From Spirochaetes bacterium ADurb.Bin133 (GTDB taxonomy: Bacteria; Spirochaetota; GWE2-31-10; MWDO01): 64,000 nt of DNA. Positions within the stretch are counted from its first letter, which is position 1. Each line of letters opens with the position of its first letter. The stretch is from assembly GCA_002070605.1 (NCBI GenBank), contig MWDO01000009.1, positions 1-64,000 on the forward strand. Direction: 5' to 3'. Under the pieces are notes generated by a model. That model ran no database searches. It was given only the letters and a program-made list of their open reading frames with translations, and had not been told where the DNA came from. Shown piece after piece: positions 1 through 8,266 of this stretch. A program made the translations under genes and the position numbers.

Positions 1-167
1 CCGATTATTCTCTTCATTTTTGAGATTTTTTTGTCAATAAGGCGAAACATAGTTTCAAATAACTCGCTGAACGTATTAATTTTGAACTCTTTTAGTAGAA
101 AATCTATGACGTTCTTATTCATAGACTCTGATACTATAAAGTGAAATAGATGTTTTTTGTTTTTCAT
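1..167 (-). CDS. Partial element-borne double-RHH-like protein (N-terminal part)
   Basis: The reading frame runs from ATG at 165-167 leftwards off the window, giving 55 codons. The predicted protein begins MKNKKHLFHFIVSESMNKN and is nearly identical to the start of the 171-residue protein at 27854-28369; the DNA of the two copies matches at roughly nine bases in ten by eye, so they are recent duplicates. A ribosome-binding site (AGGAGAAAAC) lies just upstream. The upstream DNA, including the block at 191-217, is shared with the other copy. The gene sits inside a repeat element whose right end is at 309-330. The rest of the protein is outside the window. The ribbon-helix-helix assignment is inferred from its full-length relatives. 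Confidence 0.75.
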   Translation of the reverse strand, partial: MKNKKHLFHFIVSESMNKNVIDFLLKEFKINTFSELFETMFRLIDKKISKMKRII

Positions 168-190
168 AAAGTTTTCTCCTTTTTCTTTTA

Positions 191-217
191 TATATATAAC
201 AACTAAAAGTAGAAAAC
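191..217 (-). promoter_or_regulatory. Conserved upstream block of the RHH-like gene (copy 1)
   Basis: On the minus strand this reads as TTTTCTACTTTTAGTTGTTA followed by TATATAT. It is repeated almost exactly before the gene at 27854-28369 and, with small changes, before the gene at 3376-3951. Its conservation in all three copies suggests a promoter with an operator, but no function is demonstrated. Confidence 0.5.
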
Positions 218-380
218 TCTTTACAAAAATTTGTATAAATTTTTAATAAATGACAAATAATTTACCAATCAAAAACATCTGTTCCATATGTGTCAATTTT
301 CTTCCACCTCTAAAAAACTAACGGGGCGCCCAATCTTATTATACCAAACTTGCCCGCTATTCTATCAAAGAAAAGAATAA

Positions 381-1058
381 TCAATATATTATATAGTCGT
401 CGTCTTTTGGAAAAAACATCTTTTGAATGGGATTTATCTTAAATATAATTAGAAGATATAAAAATGCAAACAAAAATCCGAAGAGGTGCGTTATATGAGC
501 AATACCGTTAACGGTATTGGTAATTTCGAAAGCCAACTCGACGACGGCGAAAATAAGAATAGCCCATTTTACTTTTAGAGGTATAAAGAAAAACAATAAT
601 ACTCTGACATTAGGAAAATATCCTCCAAAGGCGAGCAGTACTCCGAATATCGCTCCCGACGCTCCGATCAGACTTACCTTCGAATCCGTTATTACATAAA
701 AAATAGCGCTGGCGACGTTCGCTAATACACCCGTTGTCAGATAAAAGAAAGTAAAACGTGCGCTACCCCATTTCTGTTCCAGGGGTTTGCCAAATATATA
801 AAGCCCGTACATATTAAATATAAGATGTCCCAGCCCGCCGTGTATAAACATAGCTGTTAGAAGTTGCCATACCGCTCCGTCGTTTATAGATAGGTAGCCG
901 TTAGGATTATTAATATTTAAATTTAGAAAAAAAGATTCTAAATACAAGAGATGAGGTATTCGCGCTAAAAAATATACCATCCACGGGATAAAAAAAATAA
1001 CGTTGATAATAATAATAATTTCTATAGCGCCAAACCGGCGTCTGCTTTGATTGTACAT
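381..1058 (-). CDS. Rhomboid-family intramembrane serine protease
   Basis: This is a 225-residue polytopic membrane protein of the rhomboid family, which cuts transmembrane segments of other membrane proteins. The hallmarks are visible: an HGGLGHLIFN stretch (His73, His78, Asn82), the nucleophile motif GASG with Ser134, and THLFGFLFA with the likely catalytic His191. Length is normal for a compact bacterial rhomboid with six membrane helices. It is the last gene of a minus-strand run with the HU-LysM membrane protein (31 bp upstream) and a small HU protein, so co-transcription is likely. Its substrate is unknown; the neighbouring single-pass HU-LysM protein is an obvious candidate, which is inference. 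Confidence 0.93.
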   Translation of the reverse strand: MYNQSRRRFGAIEIIIIINVIFFIPWMVYFLARIPHLLYLESFFLNLNINNPNGYLSINDGAVWQLLTAMFIHGGLGHLIFNMYGLYIFGKPLEQKWGSARFTFFYLTTGVLANVASAIFYVITDSKVSLIGASGAIFGVLLAFGGYFPNVRVLLFFFIPLKVKWAILIFAVVELAFEITNTVNGIAHITHLFGFLFAFLYLLIIFKINPIQKMFFPKDDDYIIY

Positions 1059-1089
1059 ATCGAATTAATAATAAAACGTTAATTAAAAG

Positions 1090-1896
1090 TCAAGATTTAT
1101 TCTCAACATATATCGTCAACGGATCGCCGGGCTCTATAACGTCAGGATCGATTATATATTTATTAATATTATGCAAAAAAGGCCATCTAAATGCATCATC
1201 TAAAAACTTGGCAGATATATCCCACAGAGTGTCCCCTTTTTTTATAGTATATTTAAACTTCTTATAAATTTTACCGTTGTATTCAATCAATTCCTCTTTA
1301 TACTCCCCCTCTTTCAGTTCGGGGTCTTTATCGCCGCGAATCTTTATAACCAGATCCTCCTCTTTTGTAGCGTAGACGTTTTCATCTTCCATATCAATAT
1401 TTTCTTTAGTAACAATATCGTTAGTCGTATCGGCGTCTCCGGAGAGGTCGTTATTATGCTGTTTCCTCATCTCATTTTTTGATTTTTGATTGTCAATGAA
1501 ACTTTTAATATCGTTTCTGCAAAAAGTAAATAATATTCCAAATAAAATAAAAAGAGCCGACAATATCCCCAAAATAATAAAAATCATCTTTAGATTTTTT
1601 TTTATAGAAAATTGTCCCTCCTTTTTTGATACGTACCGACCGGTTATAGATTTCTGTAACGCTTCGTTTGGGATAAACTCGACGTTTTTGACGTTACGCC
1701 CCGATACGTATGCCGACGTTTTTCTGAATACGCCAAAATTTGAAAGAGGATGCTCGTTCTCTTTTTTTAAAGACTCGATTATACCTTTTGTTACCAAGCT
1801 TTCGAGGTCTTTTCCTTTTTTTATGTTATCCTTTGAAATTATTTTATTTTTATACAAATATTCTATAAATTTATGATTGAGATTTTTAGCCGCCAT
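1090..1896 (-). CDS. HU/IHF-like DNA-binding domain, single membrane helix, C-terminal LysM
   Basis: The 268-residue protein has three parts. Residues 1-90 resemble an HU/IHF fold (FGVFRKTSAYVSGRNVKNVE, FIPNEALQKSI). Residues 104-126 are one strongly hydrophobic helix (IFIILGILSALFILFGILF) preceded by a lysine-rich stretch, which predicts a cytoplasmic N-terminus. After an acidic linker, residues 214-264 are a LysM domain (KYTIKKGDTLWDISAKF), usually a peptidoglycan binder. The start is supported by AAGGAGG 7 bases upstream. The build predicts a link from chromosome to cell wall across the inner membrane. HU-type domains joined to wall-binding SPOR domains are known in Bacteroidetes; a LysM version is less familiar to me. 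DNA binding is inferred. Confidence 0.82.
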   Translation of the reverse strand: MAAKNLNHKFIEYLYKNKIISKDNIKKGKDLESLVTKGIIESLKKENEHPLSNFGVFRKTSAYVSGRNVKNVEFIPNEALQKSITGRYVSKKEGQFSIKKNLKMIFIILGILSALFILFGILFTFCRNDIKSFIDNQKSKNEMRKQHNNDLSGDADTTNDIVTKENIDMEDENVYATKEEDLVIKIRGDKDPELKEGEYKEELIEYNGKIYKKFKYTIKKGDTLWDISAKFLDDAFRWPFLHNINKYIIDPDVIEPGDPLTIYVENKS

Positions 1897-1908
1897 TACA
1901 ACCTCCTT

Positions 1909-2163
1909 CTATATTCCAACGCCAATTTCAGATTTGAAAGCGGCGCTAGGCGTAAAAATTATTTTGCTTTCAGCCTTGGATTTATCGTCCTTCGGCTCGG
2001 TTTTTACAATAGAAAAAACGCCTATTCCGTTTATTTCAACGCTCCCATCTTCAGCTAAGGTTTTTGCAATATATTTCCAGAAAGAATCGTATAATTTGGC
2101 TCCCGATTTTTCATTTATCTGCAATTCCTCAATTAAAATAGCTATAGATTTGCTCAAACTCAT
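1909..2163 (-). CDS. Small HU/IHF-like DNA-binding protein
   Basis: The 84-residue protein matches the HU fold: a helical N-terminus (residues 1-40), the strand pair VEINGIGVFSIVKTEP, and FTPSAAFKSEIG at the end. It ends soon after this motif, slightly short of a typical 90-residue HU. The start has a good ribosome-binding site (GGAGGCG). It lies 12 bp upstream of the HU-LysM gene and is probably first in that operon. HU proteins bend and compact DNA as dimers; this one could pair with the membrane-anchored HU domain of its neighbour, which is inference. Confidence 0.85.
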   Translation of the reverse strand: MSLSKSIAILIEELQINEKSGAKLYDSFWKYIAKTLAEDGSVEINGIGVFSIVKTEPKDDKSKAESKIIFTPSAAFKSEIGVGI

Positions 2164-2247
2164 AACTCGCCTCCATATAGATAGTATACAAATATTTGAG
2201 ATATTGCAAATTAAAATTTTATTTTATTAAATTTAAATTAATTTTAC

Positions 2248-2277
2248 TTGATTTTTTATAGTATTTTATTTTATACT
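2248..2277 (+). promoter_or_regulatory. Putative sigma-70 promoter
   Basis: TTGATT at 2248-2253 and TATACT at 2272-2277 are separated by 18 bp in an AT-rich region just before the response-regulator gene. The leader to the ATG would be very short. Seen by eye only. Confidence 0.35.
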
Positions 2278-2293
2278 CTCTTAAGAGAATATT

Positions 2294-3046
2294 ATGGATA
2301 ATAAAGTTAAAAAAATAGTTATCGTCGAGGACGAATCTCTTGTCGCCGAAGAACTTAAAAGTATGTTATTGTCGTTAAAATATCAAGTAGAAGGAATTTT
2401 TTCTACCGGAGAGGAGTTGATAAACTTTCTTAAAGGCAATATTCCGGATATAATTTTGATGGATGTAAAGATTAAAGGGGATATCGACGGCATTAAAACG
2501 GCGGATATGATTATGCATCTGAATATTCCCGTTTTATTTATGACAGCTTATTGCGACGAAGAGACTTTACATAGAGCGAAACTGACCGAGCCGTACGGAT
2601 ACATTTTTAAGCCCTTTACTGAAAGAGAACTTTTTACAAATATCGAGATAGCTCTCTATAAAAATAAAATGGAAAAACAACTTGAAAACAGCGAAAGATG
2701 GATATCCGCAATATTGAATAGCATTGGAGACGCTATTATCGCTACAGACTCCAAAGGTTTTATAAAATTTATGAATCCCACCGCCGAAAAATTGACCGGC
2801 TGGAAGCAAGACGAGTCCAAAGGTAAAAAGATGAATACCCTATTTCAGATAATAGAAGATAAAGAAAGCGTAAAAACTAAAGTTGTCAGCGCTGTTGAGA
2901 ATATTGAGTTATCGGACAATCTTACATTAATATCAAGAAACGGCGATAAAATAAAAATTCACGAAAATGCGACTCCGATAAAAGACGGTTTGGGAAACAT
3001 TATAGGAATCGTACTGGTTTTTCATGAAGTGAAAAAACGAAAATAA
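2294..3046 (+). CDS. Response regulator with C-terminal PAS domain
   Basis: The 250-residue protein starts with a CheY-like receiver: acidic pair in VIVEDES, phosphoacceptor Asp57 in LMDVK, Thr in MTAY and the conserved Lys in GYIFKPF. From about residue 130 a PAS domain follows (SIGDAIIATDSKGFIKFMN, GWKQDESKGKKMN). There is no kinase, GGDEF or DNA-binding domain, so the output is probably protein-protein interaction or ligand sensing. RR-PAS proteins of this type often work with orphan histidine kinases. It is transcribed alone, divergent from the HU operon. Confidence 0.9.
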   Translation: MDNKVKKIVIVEDESLVAEELKSMLLSLKYQVEGIFSTGEELINFLKGNIPDIILMDVKIKGDIDGIKTADMIMHLNIPVLFMTAYCDEETLHRAKLTEPYGYIFKPFTERELFTNIEIALYKNKMEKQLENSERWISAILNSIGDAIIATDSKGFIKFMNPTAEKLTGWKQDESKGKKMNTLFQIIEDKESVKTKVVSAVENIELSDNLTLISRNGDKIKIHENATPIKDGLGNIIGIVLVFHEVKKRK

Positions 3047-3366
3047 ATATTTAGAATTCAAAATCAAAAAATTTGGAACTGCTCGACGAAAGATCTACCG
3101 AACCAACCGCAATTCCGGCGAGCGCGTAGTTTCTTTTCCATACTATTTCTACGACGACAAAACCGGAATTGGCGGAAAGTCAATTGATTATTATAATTAT
3201 TAAAAGCCTAAAGACAAGCCATGCGCGTTTATTTGCATATTCTAAACGGGAATTCCCAATTTATTAGCGCTATTTTCTAAAATTTTTTCTTCTTTTTGTA
3301 AATCGTTTTCATCTTTTAGTTGTTAATTATATATGAGAGTTTTTTGCTTTCTAATACTTTTCGAGG
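3047..3366. other. Intergenic region with an inverted repeat and a GGGAATTCCC repeat
   Basis: No gene is visible here. CCGCAATTCCGG (3107-3118) and CCGGAATTGGCGG (3163-3175) form an inverted repeat with a one-base bulge and a 44-base loop. GGGAATTCCC at 3248-3257 is a copy of the palindromic repeat found at 53 and 61.6 kb. The conserved upstream block of the RHH-like gene lies at 3304-3334. A left terminal repeat of the element family was not found here. Confidence 0.55.
3304..3334 (+). promoter_or_regulatory. Conserved upstream block of the RHH-like gene (copy 2)
   Basis: The sequence CGTTTTCATCTTTTAGTTGT, then TAATTATATAT, closely matches the blocks upstream of the related genes at 1-167 and 27854-28369, although the coding sequences have diverged strongly. 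This suggests selection on a promoter or operator. Confidence 0.5.
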
Positions 3367-3375
3367 ATGGATAAA

Positions 3376-3951
3376 ATGAAATACGATTTTTCTTTAACAA
3401 TTAATAACGATATTAGGGATTCGATCCATAATGTTCAAAAATTCTTTGATACAAATCGAACGTCTACAACTATTACTAAGATTATTAACCTTATGTACCC
3501 CTATATCAAACGTTACCTTTTAGTAACGGAAGAATATATCCCGATTTATGAAAATATTTCATGGGATCAAAAAATTCACATTTGCATTGACTATAAGGTT
3601 TATCTTCTATTAAAAAAAATACACGACGATACTAATTCTTATAGCATAGCCTTTATTATTAGAAGAATTCTCGATTTTTTCATAGATAATATATCTAAAC
3701 ATCAAAATATAGAGTCTTTTCTCTCCTATTTAGTAATTTTATGTAAGAAAAATGAAACTTCTACTAAAAAGGAACAGTTTGACGTATGGGAATTTATGAG
3801 AATTCATGGATTGAAGAAGATGGGGAGATTGATCTTGGATAAAGAAAAACGGGAATTCCCGTTAGACTCCCCCCACTTATCGATCACACACAACAAATAC
3901 TACCGCTCGATAGGGATTTCATTCGTCTCGAGCGGCTTTTCGGGCTGGTAA
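3376..3951 (+). CDS. Divergent double-RHH-like protein with altered C-terminus
   Basis: The start at 3376 (MKYDFSLTINNDI) is preferred over the in-frame ATG at 3367 because GAGG at 3362-3365 is well spaced for it and it aligns with the start of the related proteins. Two segments of about 36 residues look like ribbon-helix-helix units: one at the N-terminus, and one at about residues 67-105 with strand IHICID, helices around YLLLKKIHDD and IAFIIRRILDFFI. The same plan, with SFLSYL matching GFLEFV, is seen in the protein at 27854-28369. The last 33 residues are encoded by a GGGAATTCCC repeat and a small inverted repeat (CCGCTCGA/TCGAGCGG), so the original C-terminus was probably replaced. A DNA-binding role is inference. 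Confidence 0.65.
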   Translation: MKYDFSLTINNDIRDSIHNVQKFFDTNRTSTTITKIINLMYPYIKRYLLVTEEYIPIYENISWDQKIHICIDYKVYLLLKKIHDDTNSYSIAFIIRRILDFFIDNISKHQNIESFLSYLVILCKKNETSTKKEQFDVWEFMRIHGLKKMGRLILDKEKREFPLDSPHLSITHNKYYRSIGISFVSSGFSGW

Positions 3952-4002
3952 ATATAGAATTATCGTCGGACGAGATGAAAAATGAATTACCAAAAGCGCT
4001 TT

Positions 4003-4071
4003 TTATTTTCAATTAAAAATATTTGTTCCATAATGCGTTAATTTCTCTTACCTCAAAAAACCGACGGGGCA
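4003..4071. repeat. Repeat element E2, right end only
   Basis: The terminal sequence CTCAAAAAACCGACGGGGC (4052-4070) matches the right end of the family. It is preceded by the subterminal module AATTAAAAATATTTGTTCC and a degenerate core (CATAATGCGTTAATTT). No left end was recognised upstream of the RHH-like gene, so this is either a truncated copy or the end of a decayed gene-bearing element. Confidence 0.65.
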
Positions 4072-4147
4072 AAAAAAGATTTTTATTCATTGACAATTGG
4101 GGCGTTATTAATTATAATTTGCGTAATTCTTTGGGAGAGGAAAAATA

Positions 4148-5947
4148 ATGTCTATTCCGTTACACAATTACGATGAGGAAAAGATTAAAACTCTAAGTTC
4201 CCTTGAACACATTAGACTTCGTAGCGGTATGTATATTGGCAGGATAGGGGACGGCTCAAACTACGACGACGGCATATACGTCCTTTTAAAAGAGGCTGTA
4301 GATAACTCTGTAGACGAGTATATTATGGGGTACGGAGATAGGATAATTGTCGAGATTAAAGATAAAACTTTCGCCGTTAGAGATTACGGCCGCGGTATTC
4401 CTCTGGGCAAGTTAATCGAGTGCGTGTCGACTATTAATACCGGCGCGAAATACAACGACGATGTGTTCCAATTTTCCGTCGGGCTCAACGGAGTCGGTAC
4501 GAAAGCGGTCAACGCTTTATCAAAAAAATTTATAGCGGCAAGTTATAGGAACGGCGAATGTCGTATGGTAACGTTTGAACGGGGCGTTTTAAAGAGCGAC
4601 AAGACTATTAAAGATAACAAGCCCGACGGGACGTTGATACAATTTATTCCCGACGACGAGATATTTGGCGATTTTCAGGTTGTAGACGATATTATTAAAA
4701 AAAGAATGTATCATTACGCTTATTTGAATTCCGGGCTAAAATTATTTTATAATAAAAGGGCTTTTGAGAGCTCAAACGGATTAAAGGATTTGCTGGAAAG
4801 CGAAGTCGGTTCTGATAAAATATACGATATAGTCCGTTTTAAAGATAAATATTTGGAGTATTCTTTTTGTCATACCAATAATTATGGCGAGACATATTTC
4901 TCTTTTGTCAACGGACAACATACCGGCGACGGCGGTACGCATCAATCTGCGTTTAGGGAGGGGGTTCTAAAAGCGATTAATGAATATTCCGACAAAAGTT
5001 TTAACAGCGTCGACGTTAGAGAGGGATTTGTGGGCGCCGTCGCGATTAAGTTGAAAGACCCTATATTTGAGTCGCAAACAAAAAACAAACTTGGCAATAC
5101 CGATATTAAATCTAAGATAATAAACGAAGTTAAAGATTCTCTTCTTGTTTATCTTCATAGGAATAAAGTTGTCGGCGATAAGATTATTGAAAAGATAAAA
5201 TTCAACGAAAATTTACGAAGCGATCTTCAACAAGTTCAAAAAGAGGCGAGAGAAAAAGCCAAAAAGATTCAGTTAAATATCCCCAAATTGAAAGATTGTA
5301 AAAAGCATTTTTGCGATAACGATAAGCTGGGAGAAAACTCTACGATTTTTATAACGGAGGGGCAATCTGCGTCGGGGAGCATAGTGTCCAGTAGAGACGT
5401 TTATACTCAGGCGGTTTATTCGCTGCGCGGTAAACCTTTAAATGTTTTTGGTATGAGAAAGGACGCCATTTACAAGAATGAAGAGTTGTATAATTTGATG
5501 AGGGCTCTGGGGATAGAAGATGGAATCGAGGGGCTAAGATATAATAAAATAGTTATAGCTACCGACGCAGACGTCGACGGATTTCATATCAGGAATTTAT
5601 TGTTAACATATTTTCTCGTATATTTTGAGTTTGTCGTTCTTGCCGGTCATCTTTATATACTTGAGACTCCGTTGTTTCGAGTTAGAAACAAAAAAGAGAC
5701 TATTTATTGTTTTTCCGAAGAGGAAAAACTAAACGCTATAAAAAAACTCGGGAAGAATCCGGAGATAACGCGGTTCAAGGGGTTGGGAGAGATATCCCCG
5801 AAAGAATTCGGGCAATTTATCGGAAAAGATATCAAACTACAAAATGTTAAAGTAGAACAGACGACCGAAGTTAAGAAGTCGTTAAATTTCTTTATGGGTA
5901 AAAACAGTCCCGAAAGAAAAGAATACATTATGACAAATTTGGTTTAA
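4148..5947 (+). CDS. Type IIA DNA topoisomerase B subunit (ParE/GyrB-like)
   Basis: The 599-residue protein has the GHKL ATPase region (EAVDNSVDEY, VRDYGRGIPLG, GLNGVGTKAVNALS), the transducer domain, and a TOPRIM domain with ITEGQSASGSI, SLRGKPLNV and ATDADVDGFHIR, ending with ITRFKGLGE. These are the ATP-binding and metal-binding features of GyrB/ParE. The EGQSASG and VYSLRGKPLN wording resembles the ParE-like subunit common in Bacteroidetes and some spirochaetes rather than classical GyrB. AGAGG precedes the ATG. No ParC/GyrA partner gene follows; the next gene is convergent. It presumably supplies the ATPase half of a second topoisomerase whose cleavage subunit is elsewhere. Confidence 0.93.
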   Translation: MSIPLHNYDEEKIKTLSSLEHIRLRSGMYIGRIGDGSNYDDGIYVLLKEAVDNSVDEYIMGYGDRIIVEIKDKTFAVRDYGRGIPLGKLIECVSTINTGAKYNDDVFQFSVGLNGVGTKAVNALSKKFIAASYRNGECRMVTFERGVLKSDKTIKDNKPDGTLIQFIPDDEIFGDFQVVDDIIKKRMYHYAYLNSGLKLFYNKRAFESSNGLKDLLESEVGSDKIYDIVRFKDKYLEYSFCHTNNYGETYFSFVNGQHTGDGGTHQSAFREGVLKAINEYSDKSFNSVDVREGFVGAVAIKLKDPIFESQTKNKLGNTDIKSKIINEVKDSLLVYLHRNKVVGDKIIEKIKFNENLRSDLQQVQKEAREKAKKIQLNIPKLKDCKKHFCDNDKLGENSTIFITEGQSASGSIVSSRDVYTQAVYSLRGKPLNVFGMRKDAIYKNEELYNLMRALGIEDGIEGLRYNKIVIATDADVDGFHIRNLLLTYFLVYFEFVVLAGHLYILETPLFRVRNKKETIYCFSEEEKLNAIKKLGKNPEITRFKGLGEISPKEFGQFIGKDIKLQNVKVEQTTEVKKSLNFFMGKNSPERKEYIMTNLV

Positions 5948-5949
5948 TT

Positions 5950-6840
5950 TTAAAACTCAATATTCGGCTTAATATTCCCGTCGGATAGTATCTCGTCGAG
6001 CGTATATTTAAAAACTATAACTCTTTTATCGTCAGATATGCTTTCAACGGCGGATTGTTTCCATTTTGGATCGATAATAATCGCTTTAGGGAGAACGTAC
6101 TTAAATTTCATAGGTAGGTTTTGAGAATAATTTTTTATCGTTTGCAAACCAGGATGTTTGAAGTCAATTTTTTTTAATATTTTGATAACTCTCTCTTTTT
6201 CTTCGATTTTTAATTTTTGGTCCTTTTCGAAATCGCTATAAAGACTTGTAAAAAAATAATTGTCTTTTGATTGAGACATTTTATATACGGATAATAAAAA
6301 ATCGCGATCTTTATCAGAGCGTTTTAGCTTTGCCAGTATTTCTTTGTCGAACGTATCGACTTTAATAACGGCGGGGAGGTATGCGTCGTAAAAATTTTTA
6401 CCGGCAAAATACGAGCCTAGAAATCCCGACGATATAAAAGTTTCAATTTTTGTCGATTTTTTATTTTCAGTAATTATGAAGGGAAAAAATACCGAGATAT
6501 ATTTTTGCGTATTCTCGACCGGATATTTGAACGATAAAGAAAACTTTACGTTGGCGCCGTTTTGATATCCGGATTTTTTGTAGTTAATTAAAGAGAATTC
6601 GACGTTTTTATCAAAATATTTCTTCAATTCCTCTTCGTCTAAAATTATAGTCAATAGTCTATCTACAGTAGAGAGTTCGTCGATATTTGTTATCAAGGAA
6701 AAGAAGTCGTCGTAGTAAGAGATGTCGAAGTTTATTGTTCCGGCGCGGCTTTGATTGTCGAGTATTATCTCCTGAGTATAACAGTTGGCAAACAGAAAAC
6801 AGACGGCGATTAGGAAAAATGTTTTATGAAACGGTTTCAT
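5950..6840 (-). CDS. Putative lipoprotein of unknown function
   Basis: The 296-residue protein starts with a lipoprotein signal: KPFHKTF, a hydrophobic core, and a lipobox ending LFANC with Cys20. The mature part is rich in Lys, Asp and Phe with alternating strands and no recognised domain. Its start overlaps the end of the upstream histidine-kinase gene by 17 bp, so the two are probably translated together. It ends 2 bp from the stop of the convergent topoisomerase gene. It may be a periplasmic or outer-membrane partner of the kinase, but that rests on linkage only. Confidence 0.8.
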   Translation of the reverse strand: MKPFHKTFFLIAVCFLFANCYTQEIILDNQSRAGTINFDISYYDDFFSLITNIDELSTVDRLLTIILDEEELKKYFDKNVEFSLINYKKSGYQNGANVKFSLSFKYPVENTQKYISVFFPFIITENKKSTKIETFISSGFLGSYFAGKNFYDAYLPAVIKVDTFDKEILAKLKRSDKDRDFLLSVYKMSQSKDNYFFTSLYSDFEKDQKLKIEEKERVIKILKKIDFKHPGLQTIKNYSQNLPMKFKYVLPKAIIIDPKWKQSAVESISDDKRVIVFKYTLDEILSDGNIKPNIEF

Positions 6841-8185
6841 CTAAGTTTATCGGAATTTTAATAATTATGGTAGTTCCTTTGTCTTTGGCGCTTTCTATCC
6901 CGATCTCTCCTTTGTGATTTAGAATAATTTTCTTAGAAATTGCCATACCCAACCCCGTTCCGTTAGGTTTACCGTAAGTTACAAACGGCTCGAACAATTT
7001 ACTTTTGATATTATCCTCAATTCCGCATCCGGTGTCGGTCAGGGAGAAAACGACAAAATCGCCGTCCAGTCGCGAGCTTATCGAAAAAGCGCCCCCATTC
7101 GGCATAGCGTCTCTTGCGTTAGTAGCAATATTCATAAATACTCTTGTCAATTTTTCAGAGTCGCAAACTATATCTCCTTCGTATTGTAAGTTTGAAGAGA
7201 TGGAAATATTATTTTCTCTAAACAAAGGATAAATAAACTCTATAAAATTGAGAGTAAAAGCGTTTATGTTTGTCTTTTTGAAATTTAAGTTGGATTCGCC
7301 TCGAGAGAAGTCCAAAAGTTCCTGCGCCATACTGACTAGTCTGTTAATCGATTCTGTAATTTTTTTGACATACCCCATATTTTCCGGGGATTTATACCCT
7401 ATAAGCTCCGCATACCCTTTTATAACCGCCATAGGGTTTTTGATATCGTGTATAATGCCGTTAGCCATAGATCCGATAGTGGTAAGACGTTCGCTATCTT
7501 GTATCTCTTTCAGCAAGCGAGTAGTCTCGATAGCCTTTGCCGTCTGATTTGCGATGATAGTAAGAACGCGAAGATCGTCGGTTTCAAATATTTCATCGTC
7601 GTCGAGTTTGTTGATTACCTCGATAGCGCCGATTATTTTATCGTTAAAAATCATTGGAGCGCACATAATCGCATTTGTCGGAAAATTTGCGTCTTTAGAA
7701 AATTTATCGTTCCATCTCGGTTCGTTTTTCAAATCGTTGGCTATAATCGGTTTGCCTGTCTGGACTACCCATCCGACGATTCCTTCGCCGACTTTTAGGC
7801 GTATTTTTATAACTTCGTCAATTTTATCCGATTGAGTTTTTTTCACGTAAAGTTCGTCGGATTCGTAATTTTGTTTTAAGAATATCGTGCAATCCTTAGC
7901 GTGAATGATATTCGCCGTTTCATGGATGATAACCGACAGGAGTTCGTCAAGATTGTAAAGAGCGCTGGTTGATTTCTCCAGTTCGTAAACTACGGACAAC
8001 TCTCTTTCTCTCTCTTTTAAAAGCCCCTTGGTTTTTGCGAGTTCTTTCTCATTTTCTTCAAAAATATTTTTTAAATAATTAATGTTATTTTTTATATTAG
8101 CGCAAAACGACGGCGCATTTTCGGTTTTTAAATCGTCGATATCTTTTAGTATGTCGTTGAAAACAGTATCCGCTTTATTCGTCAT
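6824..8185 (-). CDS. Soluble GAF-domain sensor histidine kinase
   Basis: The 453-residue protein lacks membrane helices. A coiled-coil region (residues 35-75) leads into a GAF domain (about 79-222; VGEGIVGWVVQTGKPIIAND, NKLDDDEIFE). The kinase core has the H-box IIHDIKNPM with His246, N-box MNIATNARDAMP, G1 DTGCGIED and G2 NGTGLGMAIS, all intact. It should autophosphorylate in the cytoplasm in response to a GAF ligand. It starts a two-gene unit with the downstream lipoprotein. No cognate regulator is adjacent on the same strand; the divergent RR-kinase hybrid at 8544 is the nearest candidate. Confidence 0.93.
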   Translation of the reverse strand: MTNKADTVFNDILKDIDDLKTENAPSFCANIKNNINYLKNIFEENEKELAKTKGLLKERERELSVVYELEKSTSALYNLDELLSVIIHETANIIHAKDCTIFLKQNYESDELYVKKTQSDKIDEVIKIRLKVGEGIVGWVVQTGKPIIANDLKNEPRWNDKFSKDANFPTNAIMCAPMIFNDKIIGAIEVINKLDDDEIFETDDLRVLTIIANQTAKAIETTRLLKEIQDSERLTTIGSMANGIIHDIKNPMAVIKGYAELIGYKSPENMGYVKKITESINRLVSMAQELLDFSRGESNLNFKKTNINAFTLNFIEFIYPLFRENNISISSNLQYEGDIVCDSEKLTRVFMNIATNARDAMPNGGAFSISSRLDGDFVVFSLTDTGCGIEDNIKSKLFEPFVTYGKPNGTGLGMAISKKIILNHKGEIGIESAKDKGTTIIIKIPINLDETVS

Positions 8186-8266
8186 AAATTGAAAATCCCT
8201 ATAATAATATCGTCAAGATTATAATAAAATATTGCGCTTTTTGCAAGAAATAAAATATTTTATATT

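Larger units (their letters stand above)
1..330. mobile_element. Repeat element E1 (left end outside window) carrying the RHH-like gene
   Basis: The right end is the inverted-terminal sequence CTAAAAAACTAACGGGGCGC (about 310-329), a variant of the family end. Just inside it is one CATATGTGTC half-palindrome (CATATG at 285-290), preceded by the subterminal module AAAACATCTGTTC. The order gene, conserved upstream block, CATATG site, terminal repeat is the same as in the complete element at 27839-28599. Confidence 0.7.

Noticed and set aside
3107-3175. Transcription terminator after the response-regulator gene
   Set aside because: The inverted repeat has a 44-base loop, a bulge and no T run after it.
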